Shown here: positions 29,071 through 36,859 of the stretch, piece by piece | How the letters are laid out: every line of letters starts with the position of its first letter | How positions within the stretch are numbered: the first letter of the stretch is position 1 | Source of the DNA: Salinispora pacifica CNR114 | GTDB taxonomy: Bacteria; Actinomycetota; Actinomycetes; Mycobacteriales; Micromonosporaceae | Direction: 5' to 3' | DNA length: 64,000 bases | Assembly (NCBI RefSeq): GCF_000514775.1 | Contig: NZ_AZWO01000008.1 | Coordinates: 124,001 to 188,000, forward strand | Made by a program: the position numbers and the translations under genes | The notes under the pieces: model-generated | Seen by the model: only the letters and a program-made list of their open reading frames with translations | The model's database searches: none | What the model was told of the DNA's origin: nothing

Positions 29071-30150
29071 GTGCCCCCTAGCTCTTTGACTCCCGAGGAG
29101 CGCTTCAACGCCATCCGTGCGGTCCTGGTCGACGCTCGGCACAAGATCACGATCGCCATCGAAACCGTGCACCCGGCTGCCGCTGAGTGCCTTCCGATGC
29201 CGCAACTGGTCGTGCCGGACGTCGACGGCTTCGCGGCCGCCTCCCGCGCGCTGAATGCCAACCTCTTCACCGCCAACGGCGGAAGGGCTGCGGCCTGGGT
29301 CACTGCGCGGTCCGCATGCACGCACGGCCCGAAGGCTGCTATGGCGGTCTACGAACTCTGCTACTCCTGGTGCCAGCTCATCAACGCCGGTCGCTCGCGC
29401 ATCGAGTCGATGCCCGGCTGGACCAATCACATCGAAGGGCTGTTGGAGATTCTTCCGGGGCGTATCGCTCAGTTGTCCGGCGTGTCGGCCGGTGTCGAGC
29501 ATGGGGAAACTCCGCCTGCCTCCGATCGAGGAAAGGAAAAGCGCATGTCTGATCAACTGGAAGTTGTCGACGCTGGTGCCGACAACGGAGCCGCCGGGTT
29601 GCCGGCCGTGGGCGATCGCGTGATCTCATGGTACGACGATGACCCGGTGGAGTACGGCGGCGGTGACGGCGGTCCTTGGACGACCCTGAGCTTCGCGTTG
29701 CTCTCTGGCGGTCTACCGGTTCGCAAGTGCGAGCCGGAGCGCGTCGCCCCCGCTGACACTCCGATTCCGGGTAAGGACGCGCGGGCTTCGGTCGTCAAGC
29801 GCACCCGAGCGGAGATGCCCTATGGGGAGCCCGGGGTCTGGCAGCTCACGCTGCCGGGCGGCGGTGTTCCCACCTGGCATCGCACCAAACGGGATGCCGC
29901 GATGGCCGGCCTGCGCCGGCTGGCGATCCTCGACTGGCACCGTGCGCGAGCTGAGGCCGCAACCGCCTCCGACGAGGCCGTCGCGGACCAGTCCCGAGAA
30001 CTTGATGCGGCATCATTACAAGTAGCAAGGTGGGTTGGCGACGACCAGCGTTGCTTGCGGCGCGAAGAGGAGAGGCCACGGGTGCCCGGCCGCTCGGACC
30101 CGTGGCTCTCCTGCCGGCGAATCGCCTCGCCGGACTCGCACCGACCCTGA
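29071..30150 (+). CDS. unknown two-part element protein
   Basis: 359 codons from GTG 29071 (GGAGG 6 bases upstream). Part 1 (about 1-158) is helical, with LTPEERFNAIRAVLVDARHK and a Cys/Trp-containing core. Part 2 starts at an internal ATG (29545) with its own AAAGGA ribosome binding site and includes VGDRVISWYDDDPVEYGGGD and GVWQLTLPGGGVPTWHRTKR, a beta-rich fold. No stop separates them, so this is either a fusion or two genes with the first stop lost. The last ~45 residues run through a copy of the 18-bp repeat and a terminator-like hairpin and look like run-on. Function unknown. Confidence 0.55.
   Translation: MPPSSLTPEERFNAIRAVLVDARHKITIAIETVHPAAAECLPMPQLVVPDVDGFAAASRALNANLFTANGGRAAAWVTARSACTHGPKAAMAVYELCYSWCQLINAGRSRIESMPGWTNHIEGLLEILPGRIAQLSGVSAGVEHGETPPASDRGKEKRMSDQLEVVDAGADNGAAGLPAVGDRVISWYDDDPVEYGGGDGGPWTTLSFALLSGGLPVRKCEPERVAPADTPIPGKDARASVVKRTRAEMPYGEPGVWQLTLPGGGVPTWHRTKRDAAMAGLRRLAILDWHRARAEAATASDEAVADQSRELDAASLQVARWVGDDQRCLRREEERPRVPGRSDPWLSCRRIASPDSHRP
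30006..30023 (+). promoter_or_regulatory. 18-bp repeat, copy 2
   Basis: TGCGGCATCATTACAAGT, one base different from copy 1 and 1005 bases downstream. It lies inside the open frame of the preceding gene, in the same reading phase as copy 1. The next gene starts at 30235. Confidence 0.55.
30068..30112 (+). terminator. terminator-like hairpin
   Basis: AGGAGAGGCCACGGGT pairs with ACCCGTGGCTCTCCT with a single bulged G and a 14-base loop. It lies within the distal end of the open frame ending at 30150, which supports the idea that the true protein end is earlier. Confidence 0.55.
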
Positions 30151-30234
30151 CTCTTCGACGTGTGGCCCTCGGGTGTCGCTACCACCCGGCGCACGTCGTC
30201 ATCGACAACCGCCAGATTGATCGAAGGAAGCTCC

Positions 30235-30561
30235 GTGACTGCCCAAGGCAAGAAGACCACAACCCGCTTGACGCGGGGCGATCGAATTCTCATCACCGAC
30301 GACGCGACCAAGGCATCGACCCGTAACCCGGGCACCTGGCATCCGAGCCGGGTCAAGACCGGCGCGACCGTTGCGACCGTCCTCGACAAGCAGGCCCTGC
30401 CCGGCCGGCGCACCCGGTACAACGTCGTCACCGACACGGGCACGGTCCTGGACCTGTCCGGCGGACAGACGTTCCTGTTCGCCCCGCCAGCCCACTCACC
30501 TAAGCCGGCTGAGGCGGCAGCGGAGGCCATGACCGATGGCGAACAGCCCGGCGGTGCGTAG
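30235..30561 (+). CDS. small element protein, unknown function
   Basis: 108 aa, GTG start with GAAGGAAG upstream. The predicted product is basic and beta-rich (RLTRGDRILITDD, TGATVATVLDKQ, TRYNVVTDTGTVLDLSGGQT), reminiscent of a small barrel, then an Ala/Pro tail. Its TAG shares a base with the GTG of the next gene (TAGTG), so the two are co-translated. Confidence 0.6.
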   Translation: MTAQGKKTTTRLTRGDRILITDDATKASTRNPGTWHPSRVKTGATVATVLDKQALPGRRTRYNVVTDTGTVLDLSGGQTFLFAPPAHSPKPAEAAAEAMTDGEQPGGA

Positions 30562-30923
30562 TGACCGACCAGCAGCCAGGCGACGCCGTGAACCCGGGCC
30601 TCGTGCCGGACGAGAACCCCACGCCCACCCGGCAGTCCGTGACCTACATCATCCTGACCACGCTGCGCCCCGACTCCGGCCTCCTCATCGGAAGCGTCCG
30701 GGCGGTCGCCCACGCGGAGATCTCTCGACGGCTGGGCGGCACCGGCAGCCGTGACGCCCTGGTCGCTGCCTACGTCAGACTGGCCGACGAACTGGTGCCA
30801 GTCGACGTGGAGACCATCGAGCAACCCGCTGTCGACGGGCTGGCCCGGTACCAGATTCGTACGTGGCTGGGACAGCAACTGATCAGTCAGTGCGAGCTGG
30901 AGACTCCGTTGCGCCGGAGGTGA
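30561..30923 (+). CDS. small element protein, unknown function
   Basis: 120 aa. The N-terminal ~25 residues are Pro/Asp-rich; the rest is mixed alpha/beta (SVTYIILTTLRPDSGLLIGS, DALVAAYVRLADELVPVDVE). No family recognised. GTG start overlaps the previous stop by one base. Followed by a terminator. Confidence 0.6.
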   Translation: MTDQQPGDAVNPGLVPDENPTPTRQSVTYIILTTLRPDSGLLIGSVRAVAHAEISRRLGGTGSRDALVAAYVRLADELVPVDVETIEQPAVDGLARYQIRTWLGQQLISQCELETPLRRR

Positions 30924-30926
30924 CAG

Positions 30927-30961
30927 CGCCGGCCCGCGCGGTCTTGTGACACGCGGGCCGG
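30927..30961 (+). terminator. terminator
   Basis: Perfect 11-bp stem GCCGGCCCGCG / CGCGGGCCGGC with a 13-base loop, 4 bases after the preceding stop. Confidence 0.8.
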
Positions 30962-31036
30962 CCACCGGGGCTCCAGGCCGCTACAACCCGAGCCCGACGT
31001 ACCGCCAGACGGTCCGCACCGGCCAGCGTAGCCGCT

Positions 31037-31070
31037 GCGGCTACCCGTAGCGCCGCTCGTCGCCATACCA
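31037..31070 (+). promoter_or_regulatory. variant of the element motif before the ParB-like gene
   Basis: GGCTACCCGTAGCG (31037-31050) matches the left half of the motif. A right half resembling TCGCCAATAACCCC (TCGCCATACCACCCC) follows with 7 extra bases in the spacer. The gene starts at 31160. Confidence 0.4.
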
Positions 31071-31159
31071 CCCCTTTCACCAACCGCCGCCGACGCGGTG
31101 GGCCAGCCATGCCCGCTGCCGTCGCGGCTGCCCGCACATCCTCTGGAAGGACCTTCACC

Positions 31160-32737
31160 GTGACGCTCTCTGCTCCCACGACGGCCACGGCCACCGCACC
31201 TCATGCCCTCGATGACGAGGACTTCGAGGAGGAGCTACTCCGCGTCGATCCCGCGACCCTGGTCGTGGGCGCCAACGTGCGCCTGGACCCCCGGCTGCGC
31301 AAGACCTACGTCGACAACGTCCGCCAGCGTGGCGTGCTGGAGCCGGTCATCGCCTACCGCGACGACAACGGCCGCCTTGTGGTGCTGCGCGGGCAACGCC
31401 GGACCCTGGCGGCCGTGCAAGCCCAGCGCCCCTGGGTGCGGGTAATGGTCGTTCCGAAGCCGGACGAGGCCGACCGGCTGACCGACCAGGTGAACGAGAA
31501 CGATCACCGGGAACCCCTCACCGTCGCAGAGCGTGTAGCCGCGTACGACCAGCTCGCCCTGTGCGGTGTCCCGGCCGGGGAGATCGCCAAGCGGATGTCC
31601 ACGAGCCGGCCGGTGGTCGACAAGGCGCTGTCGGTGGCTCGCAGCAAGCTCGCTCGGGGGGCGACGCAACGGTGGGAGTTCCTCACCATCGACCAGGCCG
31701 CGGTGGTCGCGGAGTTCGAGGACGACGCCGAGGCAGTCAAGCGGCTCGTGGTCGCCGCCCAGCGCGGCGGGTTCGACCACGAGGCGCAGAAGTTGCGTGA
31801 CGCCCGCGCGGAGGAGGCGGCAAAGGCCGAGACCGCCGCTACCCTCGCTGCCGCCGGGATCAGCATGGTCGACCGGCCGGCGTGGAACGACGAGAAGGCC
31901 AAGCGGCTGTCGGAGCTGAAGCACGGCGAGGAACAGCTCACCGAAGAGAACCACGCATCCTGCCCCGGGCACGCTGCCTTTCTCGACGACGAATGGGTCC
32001 ACCCGGACGAGGACGACGCCGACGAAGAGGAGGACCCGTGGGGCGATGACACGTCGACCGAGGCAGACGAGGACGCACAGGAGCCGGAGCCTGCCCGCCC
32101 GTACCGGATCTGGGTGCCTGAGTACGTGTGCACCGACTTCGCCGCCCACGGACACGCGCTGCGCTGGCGGGGGCACGTTTCCGGCAGCGGACGCAAGACC
32201 GTCGCGGAGATGACCGACGCCGAACGGGAGGAAGCCCGCGCCCAGCGCCGTGACGTGATCCAGTCCAACAAGGCGTGGGACAGCGCCGAGACGGTACGCC
32301 GGAACTGGCTACGCACGTTCCTCGCCCGCAAGACCGCGCCGAAGGCGGCCGCAGGCTTCATCGCCGGCAGCCTCGCCCGCACCGACCACGCCGTCACGTC
32401 GGCGCTGACCGGCGGCAACCGGCTGGCCCATGACCTGCTCGGGCTGCCGGACCAGGCTCCCACGCTCGGCCGGCGAGCCCCGGCGATGGTCGAACTCGTC
32501 GGCAAGGCCAGCGACGAGCGCGCCCAGATGATCGCGCTGGGCCTGCTGCTCGCCGCGTACGAGGAAGCGACGAGCCGCAACTCGTGGCGCAGCGTTAGCG
32601 ACAGCACCACCCGCTACCTGCGCTACCTCGAAGCCAACGGGTACGAGTTGTCCACGGTCGAGCTGCGGGCATGCGGTGAGTCACCGCTGCCGGCCACCGA
32701 CACCAACCCCGCAATCCTCGCTGCCGACGAGGCATAG
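31160..32737 (+). CDS. ParB/Srx-domain DNA-binding protein
   Basis: 525 aa. The ParB N-terminal (Srx-like) domain includes VDPATLVVGANVRLDPRLRK, GVLEPVIAYRDDNGRLVVL-type strand, the RGQRRTLAA nucleotide-binding box and VNENDHREPLTVAERVAAYD. A central HTH follows (GVPAGEIAKRMSTSRPVVDK), then a long acidic linker (about 285-330) and a helical C-terminal domain. ParB-like proteins on mobile elements serve partition, transcription control or, in the Dpd/Dnd systems, DNA modification. No ParA gene is adjacent. GTG 31160 (GGAAGGA upstream) is preferred to an in-frame start at 31109. Confidence 0.8.
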   Translation: MTLSAPTTATATAPHALDDEDFEEELLRVDPATLVVGANVRLDPRLRKTYVDNVRQRGVLEPVIAYRDDNGRLVVLRGQRRTLAAVQAQRPWVRVMVVPKPDEADRLTDQVNENDHREPLTVAERVAAYDQLALCGVPAGEIAKRMSTSRPVVDKALSVARSKLARGATQRWEFLTIDQAAVVAEFEDDAEAVKRLVVAAQRGGFDHEAQKLRDARAEEAAKAETAATLAAAGISMVDRPAWNDEKAKRLSELKHGEEQLTEENHASCPGHAAFLDDEWVHPDEDDADEEEDPWGDDTSTEADEDAQEPEPARPYRIWVPEYVCTDFAAHGHALRWRGHVSGSGRKTVAEMTDAEREEARAQRRDVIQSNKAWDSAETVRRNWLRTFLARKTAPKAAAGFIAGSLARTDHAVTSALTGGNRLAHDLLGLPDQAPTLGRRAPAMVELVGKASDERAQMIALGLLLAAYEEATSRNSWRSVSDSTTRYLRYLEANGYELSTVELRACGESPLPATDTNPAILAADEA

Positions 32738-32747
32738 CCGACGCGAC

Positions 32748-32781
32748 CCTTCGGCCGCCGCCGTCCGACGGCGACCGAAGG
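32748..32781 (+). terminator. terminator after the ParB-like gene
   Basis: CCTTCGG...CGCCG-TCCGA-CGGCG...CCGAAGG nested hairpin 10 bases after the stop. Confidence 0.7.
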
Positions 32782-32873
32782 ACCCAGCGACGCGCCAATG
32801 GCGCCTAGGTTGACCTGCCCAGGGCGGCGACCCGCCCGCTCACACCCCTCGAACAGATCCACGGGGACACGCC

Positions 32874-33434
32874 ATGCTTAAACAACTCTCCCTGTTCGAC
32901 CCTGCCTTCTGCCAGCGGTGGCGGGGCGGGAACCACACCTGGCGGCCGGTGCATGAGGGTGGCTTCGAACAGCGTCGCTACCGGCTGGAACCGGTACCGG
33001 AGGCGGCGGCCCGCCGGTTCGTCGCCGAGCACCACTACAGCAAGAGTTTTCCCGCCGCCCGGATGTCCTTCGGGCTACTCGAAGGCGACCATCTGGTCGG
33101 GGCGGTCGTGCTCGGCGTGCCGATGCACCCCGCCGTGCTGACCAAGCCGTTTCCCACCCTCGGCCCCGGCCGGGCTGCCGAGATCAGCCGCCTCGTCCTG
33201 CTCGATGAGGTGCCGTCCAACGCCGAAAGCTGGCTGCTGGGCCGGCTGTTCCGGCTCGCCGCCGATCAGGGCATTCGGGGGCTCGTCGCCTTCTCCGACC
33301 CGATGCCCCGGATCCTAGCCGGGGAACTCCTCATGCCCGGCCACGTCGGGCACGTGTACCGTGTGACTCGCGGAAGGTACCTGGGCGGGGGACCGCCAGG
33401 ACCATCACGATGCTGCCGGGTGGCACCGTACTGA
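32874..33434 (+). CDS. Mom-like DNA-modification acyltransferase, N-terminal part
   Basis: 186 codons. It resembles phage Mu Mom and related GNAT-fold proteins that modify adenine in DNA: AEHHYSKSFPAARMSFGLL, EISRLVLLDEVPSNAESWLL, GIRGLVAFSDP and GHVGHVYRVTRGRYLGG match the corresponding Mom blocks (HYS, NAES, YADP, GHxGxxY). After GRYLGGG the frame reads unrelated sequence to its stop. The natural continuation, TARTITMLPGGTVL, is in the -1 frame and is the ORF starting at 33410. The break is at a run of five G (33387-33391), so the gene is either inactivated by a one-base deletion or expressed by frameshifting. The ATG at 32874 begins the operon that runs to 36074. Confidence 0.75.
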   Translation: MLKQLSLFDPAFCQRWRGGNHTWRPVHEGGFEQRRYRLEPVPEAAARRFVAEHHYSKSFPAARMSFGLLEGDHLVGAVVLGVPMHPAVLTKPFPTLGPGRAAEISRLVLLDEVPSNAESWLLGRLFRLAADQGIRGLVAFSDPMPRILAGELLMPGHVGHVYRVTRGRYLGGGPPGPSRCCRVAPY

Positions 33435-33742
33435 CGGCCAGGGCCATGCAGAAGGTGCGTGCCGGGGAGCGCGGGGCTGCCGGCGTCCGGGCTCGGCTCG
33501 TGGCGCTGCGCGCCCGACCTCTGCCGGAGATGGTGGCCGAGTACGCGCGGGCCGGTATGGACCTGACCCCTGGCGAGTGGCTGGAACTCGCGCTCGCCCA
33601 GGTCGGCGCTCGACGGGTCCGTCATCGCGGCTACCACCGCTTCGCCTGGCCGGTGGGGGACAGGGGCTGGCGCAGGCGCTGCCCGATCGGCCTGGTCGAA
33701 CTGCCCTACCCGCTCGCCACCGACCCGGCGGTGACTCTGTGA
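33410..33742 (+). CDS. Mom-like protein, C-terminal part (frameshifted)
   Basis: 110 codons from ATG 33410; the same frame is open further upstream and reads GARTITM, fitting directly to the end of the upstream Mom-like part. It contains TVLTARAMQKVRAGERG and ends with RRVRHRGYHRFAWPVGD, like the KHRY-type C-terminus of the family. Taken alone it has no complete domain. Its stop overlaps the GTG of the methyltransferase gene (GTGA). Confidence 0.65.
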   Translation: MLPGGTVLTARAMQKVRAGERGAAGVRARLVALRARPLPEMVAEYARAGMDLTPGEWLELALAQVGARRVRHRGYHRFAWPVGDRGWRRRCPIGLVELPYPLATDPAVTL

Positions 33743-34842
33743 ACCCGCTGCGCACCGAAGCCGACCTGCTGCGCACCCTGGAACGTGGCTGCTACACCCT
33801 GCCCGAGCTGTACCGGCTGGCCGAGCAGGCGGGCCTGGCCGACCGGGCGGACGGCCGCCGGATCACCCAGGACGGGCAGGCCCAGTACAAGCGGCGGCTG
33901 CGCTCGGCGCTGCTCGCCTTCAAGCGACAGGGCCGCGCCCGCCCGGCGGGTACCGGAAAAGCCGCCTGGCTGATCGAAGGCTCGACCACCCGGCCGCAGC
34001 GGGCGCTGCTGATCTGGCTGCCCGCCGACCCGTCGCACGTCGAGCTGGTGCTCGGCGCGGCTGCCACCGTGTTGCGCGAGGCGGACGAGCCGATCGACCT
34101 CATCGTCGCTGACCCGCCGTGGGCGCTGGGCCGAGGTGACCACCGCTCTGCCTACCGGCGCACGTACGGCCGGAACCATGACCAGGTGATGCCGGGATAC
34201 GTGGACGTTGACCCGGCCGAGTACGCTGCGTTCACCTCGGGGTGGATCGGGGCGGCCAGCGCGGCGCTTCGTCCTGGCGGCTACCTCGCGGTGGTCACCG
34301 GCGCTCAGCAGGCAGCGCGGGTCCAGGTGACGGCCGAAGACGCCGGGCTCACCTACGTCAACTCGATCGCCGTCGCGCGCCGATTCGGTCTCTACTCCCG
34401 GCGCCGCTTTGTCCACCAACACCATCGGGTGACGCTGCTGTGCAAGGGATCGCTCACCGAACCCGCCCGGGTGTTCCACCTTCCGCCGGAGATGCCCCGA
34501 GGCCGTACCGGGCAGATCTACGCCACGGACCTGTGGACCGACATCCCCGAGCAGCGCCGCCGGAACCTCCTGCGCTATGACAACTCGCTACACCCGGCGC
34601 TGGCGTCCCGGGTGATCCGGGCCACCACCGACCTCGACCATCTGGTCGCGGACCCGTTCCTCGGCTCGGGCACCACCGCCATCGCAGCCCTCCAGGACGG
34701 GCGACGCTTCTACGGCGGGGACCTGAACGCGGAGAGCTTGCGCTTCACCATGGGACGCATCCTTGCCGAGGTCGTGCCCGTCATCCGGCCCGAGACCGAG
34801 CAGCTCACGCTCTTCGACGCGCCGGCCGGAGCGCCGGCATGA
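33739..34842 (+). CDS. DNA methyltransferase (DPPW type)
   Basis: 367 aa. Residues about 1-95 form an N-terminal winged-helix-like region (TLPELYRLAEQAGL). The catalytic motif IV is LIVADPPWALG (about 118-128). SAM-binding motif I lies after it near the C-terminus (DPFLGSGTTAIAALQ, about 310-324), the beta-class order of N4-cytosine/N6-adenine methyltransferases. No restriction endonuclease is adjacent, so this looks like a solitary protective or epigenetic methylase. Coupled by GTGA to the Mom-like ORF and by ATGA to the next gene. Confidence 0.88.
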   Translation: MNPLRTEADLLRTLERGCYTLPELYRLAEQAGLADRADGRRITQDGQAQYKRRLRSALLAFKRQGRARPAGTGKAAWLIEGSTTRPQRALLIWLPADPSHVELVLGAAATVLREADEPIDLIVADPPWALGRGDHRSAYRRTYGRNHDQVMPGYVDVDPAEYAAFTSGWIGAASAALRPGGYLAVVTGAQQAARVQVTAEDAGLTYVNSIAVARRFGLYSRRRFVHQHHRVTLLCKGSLTEPARVFHLPPEMPRGRTGQIYATDLWTDIPEQRRRNLLRYDNSLHPALASRVIRATTDLDHLVADPFLGSGTTAIAALQDGRRFYGGDLNAESLRFTMGRILAEVVPVIRPETEQLTLFDAPAGAPA

Positions 34843-36074
34843 CCGTCGACACGATCCGCCGCACCACCGTCACAGCCTCCGGCGTCTCCCCGCGACGAGC
34901 TGACGAACTGCTGGCGTTCCTGCGGAAGCAGAACCTGACGCAGTGGCCCCCACCGCCACCAACGATGCAGGAGCGTCGTGCCCGCTGGGATGCGCACGTG
35001 GCCCGGTTCGGCCTCGGCCCCGAACGCGTGGAAACGCCCTGGGGGCCGGTCACTTCCTGGACCGTCAGCGAGTTCCATTCCGACGCCGCGCGCCGGGCCA
35101 CCTTCTACCTCGGGGTGGGGCATCCCCATTGGCTGAACGAATCACCCGTGCCGCTGTTCCTCTCGGCGACAACCCTGTCCCGCTACCGACGGCGCGGCGA
35201 TGACTTTCCGGTACGAATGAACGGGGCACCCTGGGCCGGCGACTCCGGCACCTACGCCGCGCTGATCCTGCGCGCCGACCCGGAGGGACATCCCTGGTTC
35301 GCGCACCCGGACGAGTACGGGGCCATGTGGACCCGCTTTCAGGAGGACGTGGGGCCGCCGGATGTTGTCGGCATCCAGGACTGGCCCTGCGAGCCGCAGT
35401 GCCTGCGCCGCACCGGAGCCACCGTCCGGGAGCACCAGGAAGCGACTCTGGCCAACTACCTTTACCTGGCCGAGCAGTTTCCCCACGTCCCGTGGCTGCC
35501 GACGTTGCAGGGGTGGCATCCGTGGGAGTACGTCGAGCACCACCGCATGTACCAGGCCGCGGGGGTGGACCTGGCCGGCATGCGCGTTGGTGTCGGCAGC
35601 CTGTGCCGGCGCGGCTCCCAGCGCGAGGTTGCCCGCGTCCTGGGCACCCTCGCGCCGCTCGGCATGCGGATGCACGGATTCGGCGTGAGCATCAACGCGC
35701 TACGGCTCGTCGGCCCGCTGCTGGCCAGCTCCGACAGCCAAGCCTGGTCCGCCACTGCCCGACGGGAACGCATCCGCCTCCCAGGCTGCACGCACCTGAG
35801 CCGTCCGGACCCGCTGACCGGCTGCCGAGTCCCCACCGACTGCCGCAACTGCTTTCGCTACGCCCTGGTCTACCGGGAGGAGGTGATGGACGCCCTTCGG
35901 TACGCCGCACGCGCGCCGTCCGCTCCGTCGACACCGCTGGTCGACCTGCCGTCGATCCCGCCCGTGGCGCCGGCGAGCAACCGGCGTAGCGCTCTGGCCT
36001 GGCGCTCCCGGCCTCGGGCTCCGCACCCCGACCAGCTCACGCTTTTCGATGATCCGGGCGGCAACACCGACTAA
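34839..36074 (+). CDS. TGT/DpdA-like transglycosylase family protein
   Basis: 411 aa. The block pattern FYLGVGHPHWLNE, WAGDSGTYAALIL, VGIQDWPCEPQCLRRTG, WLPTLQGWHPWEYVEHH, GMRVGVGSLCRRGS, RMHGFGVSINALR and DSQAWSATARRER is that of tRNA-guanine transglycosylase-fold paralogues (DpdA-like/DUF7221), some of which insert 7-deazaguanine bases into phage and mobile-element DNA. A C-terminal cysteine cluster (GCTH, CRVPTDCRNC) could bind zinc, as in TGT. The active-site Asp is probably the one in WAGDSG (about residue 134). Last gene of the Mom-like/methyltransferase operon. No preQ0 genes are in the window. Confidence 0.72.
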   Translation: MTVDTIRRTTVTASGVSPRRADELLAFLRKQNLTQWPPPPPTMQERRARWDAHVARFGLGPERVETPWGPVTSWTVSEFHSDAARRATFYLGVGHPHWLNESPVPLFLSATTLSRYRRRGDDFPVRMNGAPWAGDSGTYAALILRADPEGHPWFAHPDEYGAMWTRFQEDVGPPDVVGIQDWPCEPQCLRRTGATVREHQEATLANYLYLAEQFPHVPWLPTLQGWHPWEYVEHHRMYQAAGVDLAGMRVGVGSLCRRGSQREVARVLGTLAPLGMRMHGFGVSINALRLVGPLLASSDSQAWSATARRERIRLPGCTHLSRPDPLTGCRVPTDCRNCFRYALVYREEVMDALRYAARAPSAPSTPLVDLPSIPPVAPASNRRSALAWRSRPRAPHPDQLTLFDDPGGNTD

Positions 36075-36075
36075 G

Positions 36076-36093
36076 TGCGGTATCATTACAGGT
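36076..36093 (+). promoter_or_regulatory. 18-bp repeat, copy 3 (promoter-like)
   Basis: TGCGGTATCATTACAGGT starts 2 bases after the TAA of the preceding gene and 54 bases before the ATG at 36147. The spacing to the next start is the same as for copy 1 (53 bases). Confidence 0.6.
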
Positions 36094-36146
36094 CATGTCG
36101 GGGCGGTGCTGCCGGTGCCCGACGTCAAGTCCTCGGGAGAGAACTC

Positions 36147-36623
36147 ATGACAACGCGCGTAACAAGCCACCTCGACCGTGCCGGCCGCCTCGGCGGTTGG
36201 CCCGGTGACCCGCTCGCTGCCGCCGACCTCGGTGAGGTGTGGCTGCACCTGCCGACCGGGGCCGCCGGCCTGATCGGCATCCGTCCCCACCACGACAACG
36301 GCCCGGTCCCGGCCCGCGGGTTCAGGTTGCTGGAGGCGACCACGCCGGTACCGCTACCGGCCGGGCATCCCTTCGCCCGGCGGACGACGGCCGAGGTGGA
36401 GGCCGTGTTGTACGCGGAGGGCTGGCGCGTCATCAGCCGCGCCGACGCCGCCGCCCGGCTTCGCGCCGCCGGGTACCGGCTCGGCACCCGCCGGGCCGCC
36501 GGGCACCTGCTCTACGCCGATGACGCCGACGACACCACCTGGAGGCAGCACTGCTCCGGCTACTGCGTCAAGGCGTTCACCGCGCCGATCCACCCCCCGC
36601 CCGGCCAGCCGCCGGCGCGCTGA
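36147..36623 (+). CDS. small element protein, unknown function
   Basis: 158 aa from ATG 36147 (GGGAGAGAA upstream). Contains EVWLHLPTGAAGLIGIRPHH, TTAEVEAVLYAEGWRVISRA and two cysteines near the end (HCSGYCVKAF). No family recognised. It is alone between an 18-bp repeat and leader module B. Confidence 0.6.
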   Translation: MTTRVTSHLDRAGRLGGWPGDPLAAADLGEVWLHLPTGAAGLIGIRPHHDNGPVPARGFRLLEATTPVPLPAGHPFARRTTAEVEAVLYAEGWRVISRADAAARLRAAGYRLGTRRAAGHLLYADDADDTTWRQHCSGYCVKAFTAPIHPPPGQPPAR

Positions 36624-36710
36624 GCGGCGTCAACCGCTGCGTGCGGTCAGGGCGACCCGCCAGCCCCTGCCGGAAGGGAAATCCGAGCACCGTACACCGG
36701 GCGCGTTACC

Positions 36711-36859
36711 CGTAGCGCTGCCGATAACCCGTAGCTCTCACGATGAGCCGGATGATTACCCACCGTTGGTGCCCAATCCGGCCCGTAAACGCAGGCGGTC
36801 CCGGCCGGTGGAGGCAACCCACCGGCCGGGACCTTGATCGGACAACGGAGGTCCGACTG
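36711..36859 (+). promoter_or_regulatory. leader module B (upstream of the DUF2637 gene)
   Basis: CGTAGCGCTGCCGATAACCC (36711-36730) is followed by CTCACGATGAGC and a perfect 15-bp hairpin (36797-36811 with 36819-36833, loop AGGCAAC). CTTGATCGGAC and a GGAGGT ribosome binding site precede ATG 36860. It is colinear with leader A at 24951-25098. The palindrome CGTTACCCGTAGCG spans 36704-36717. Confidence 0.7.
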
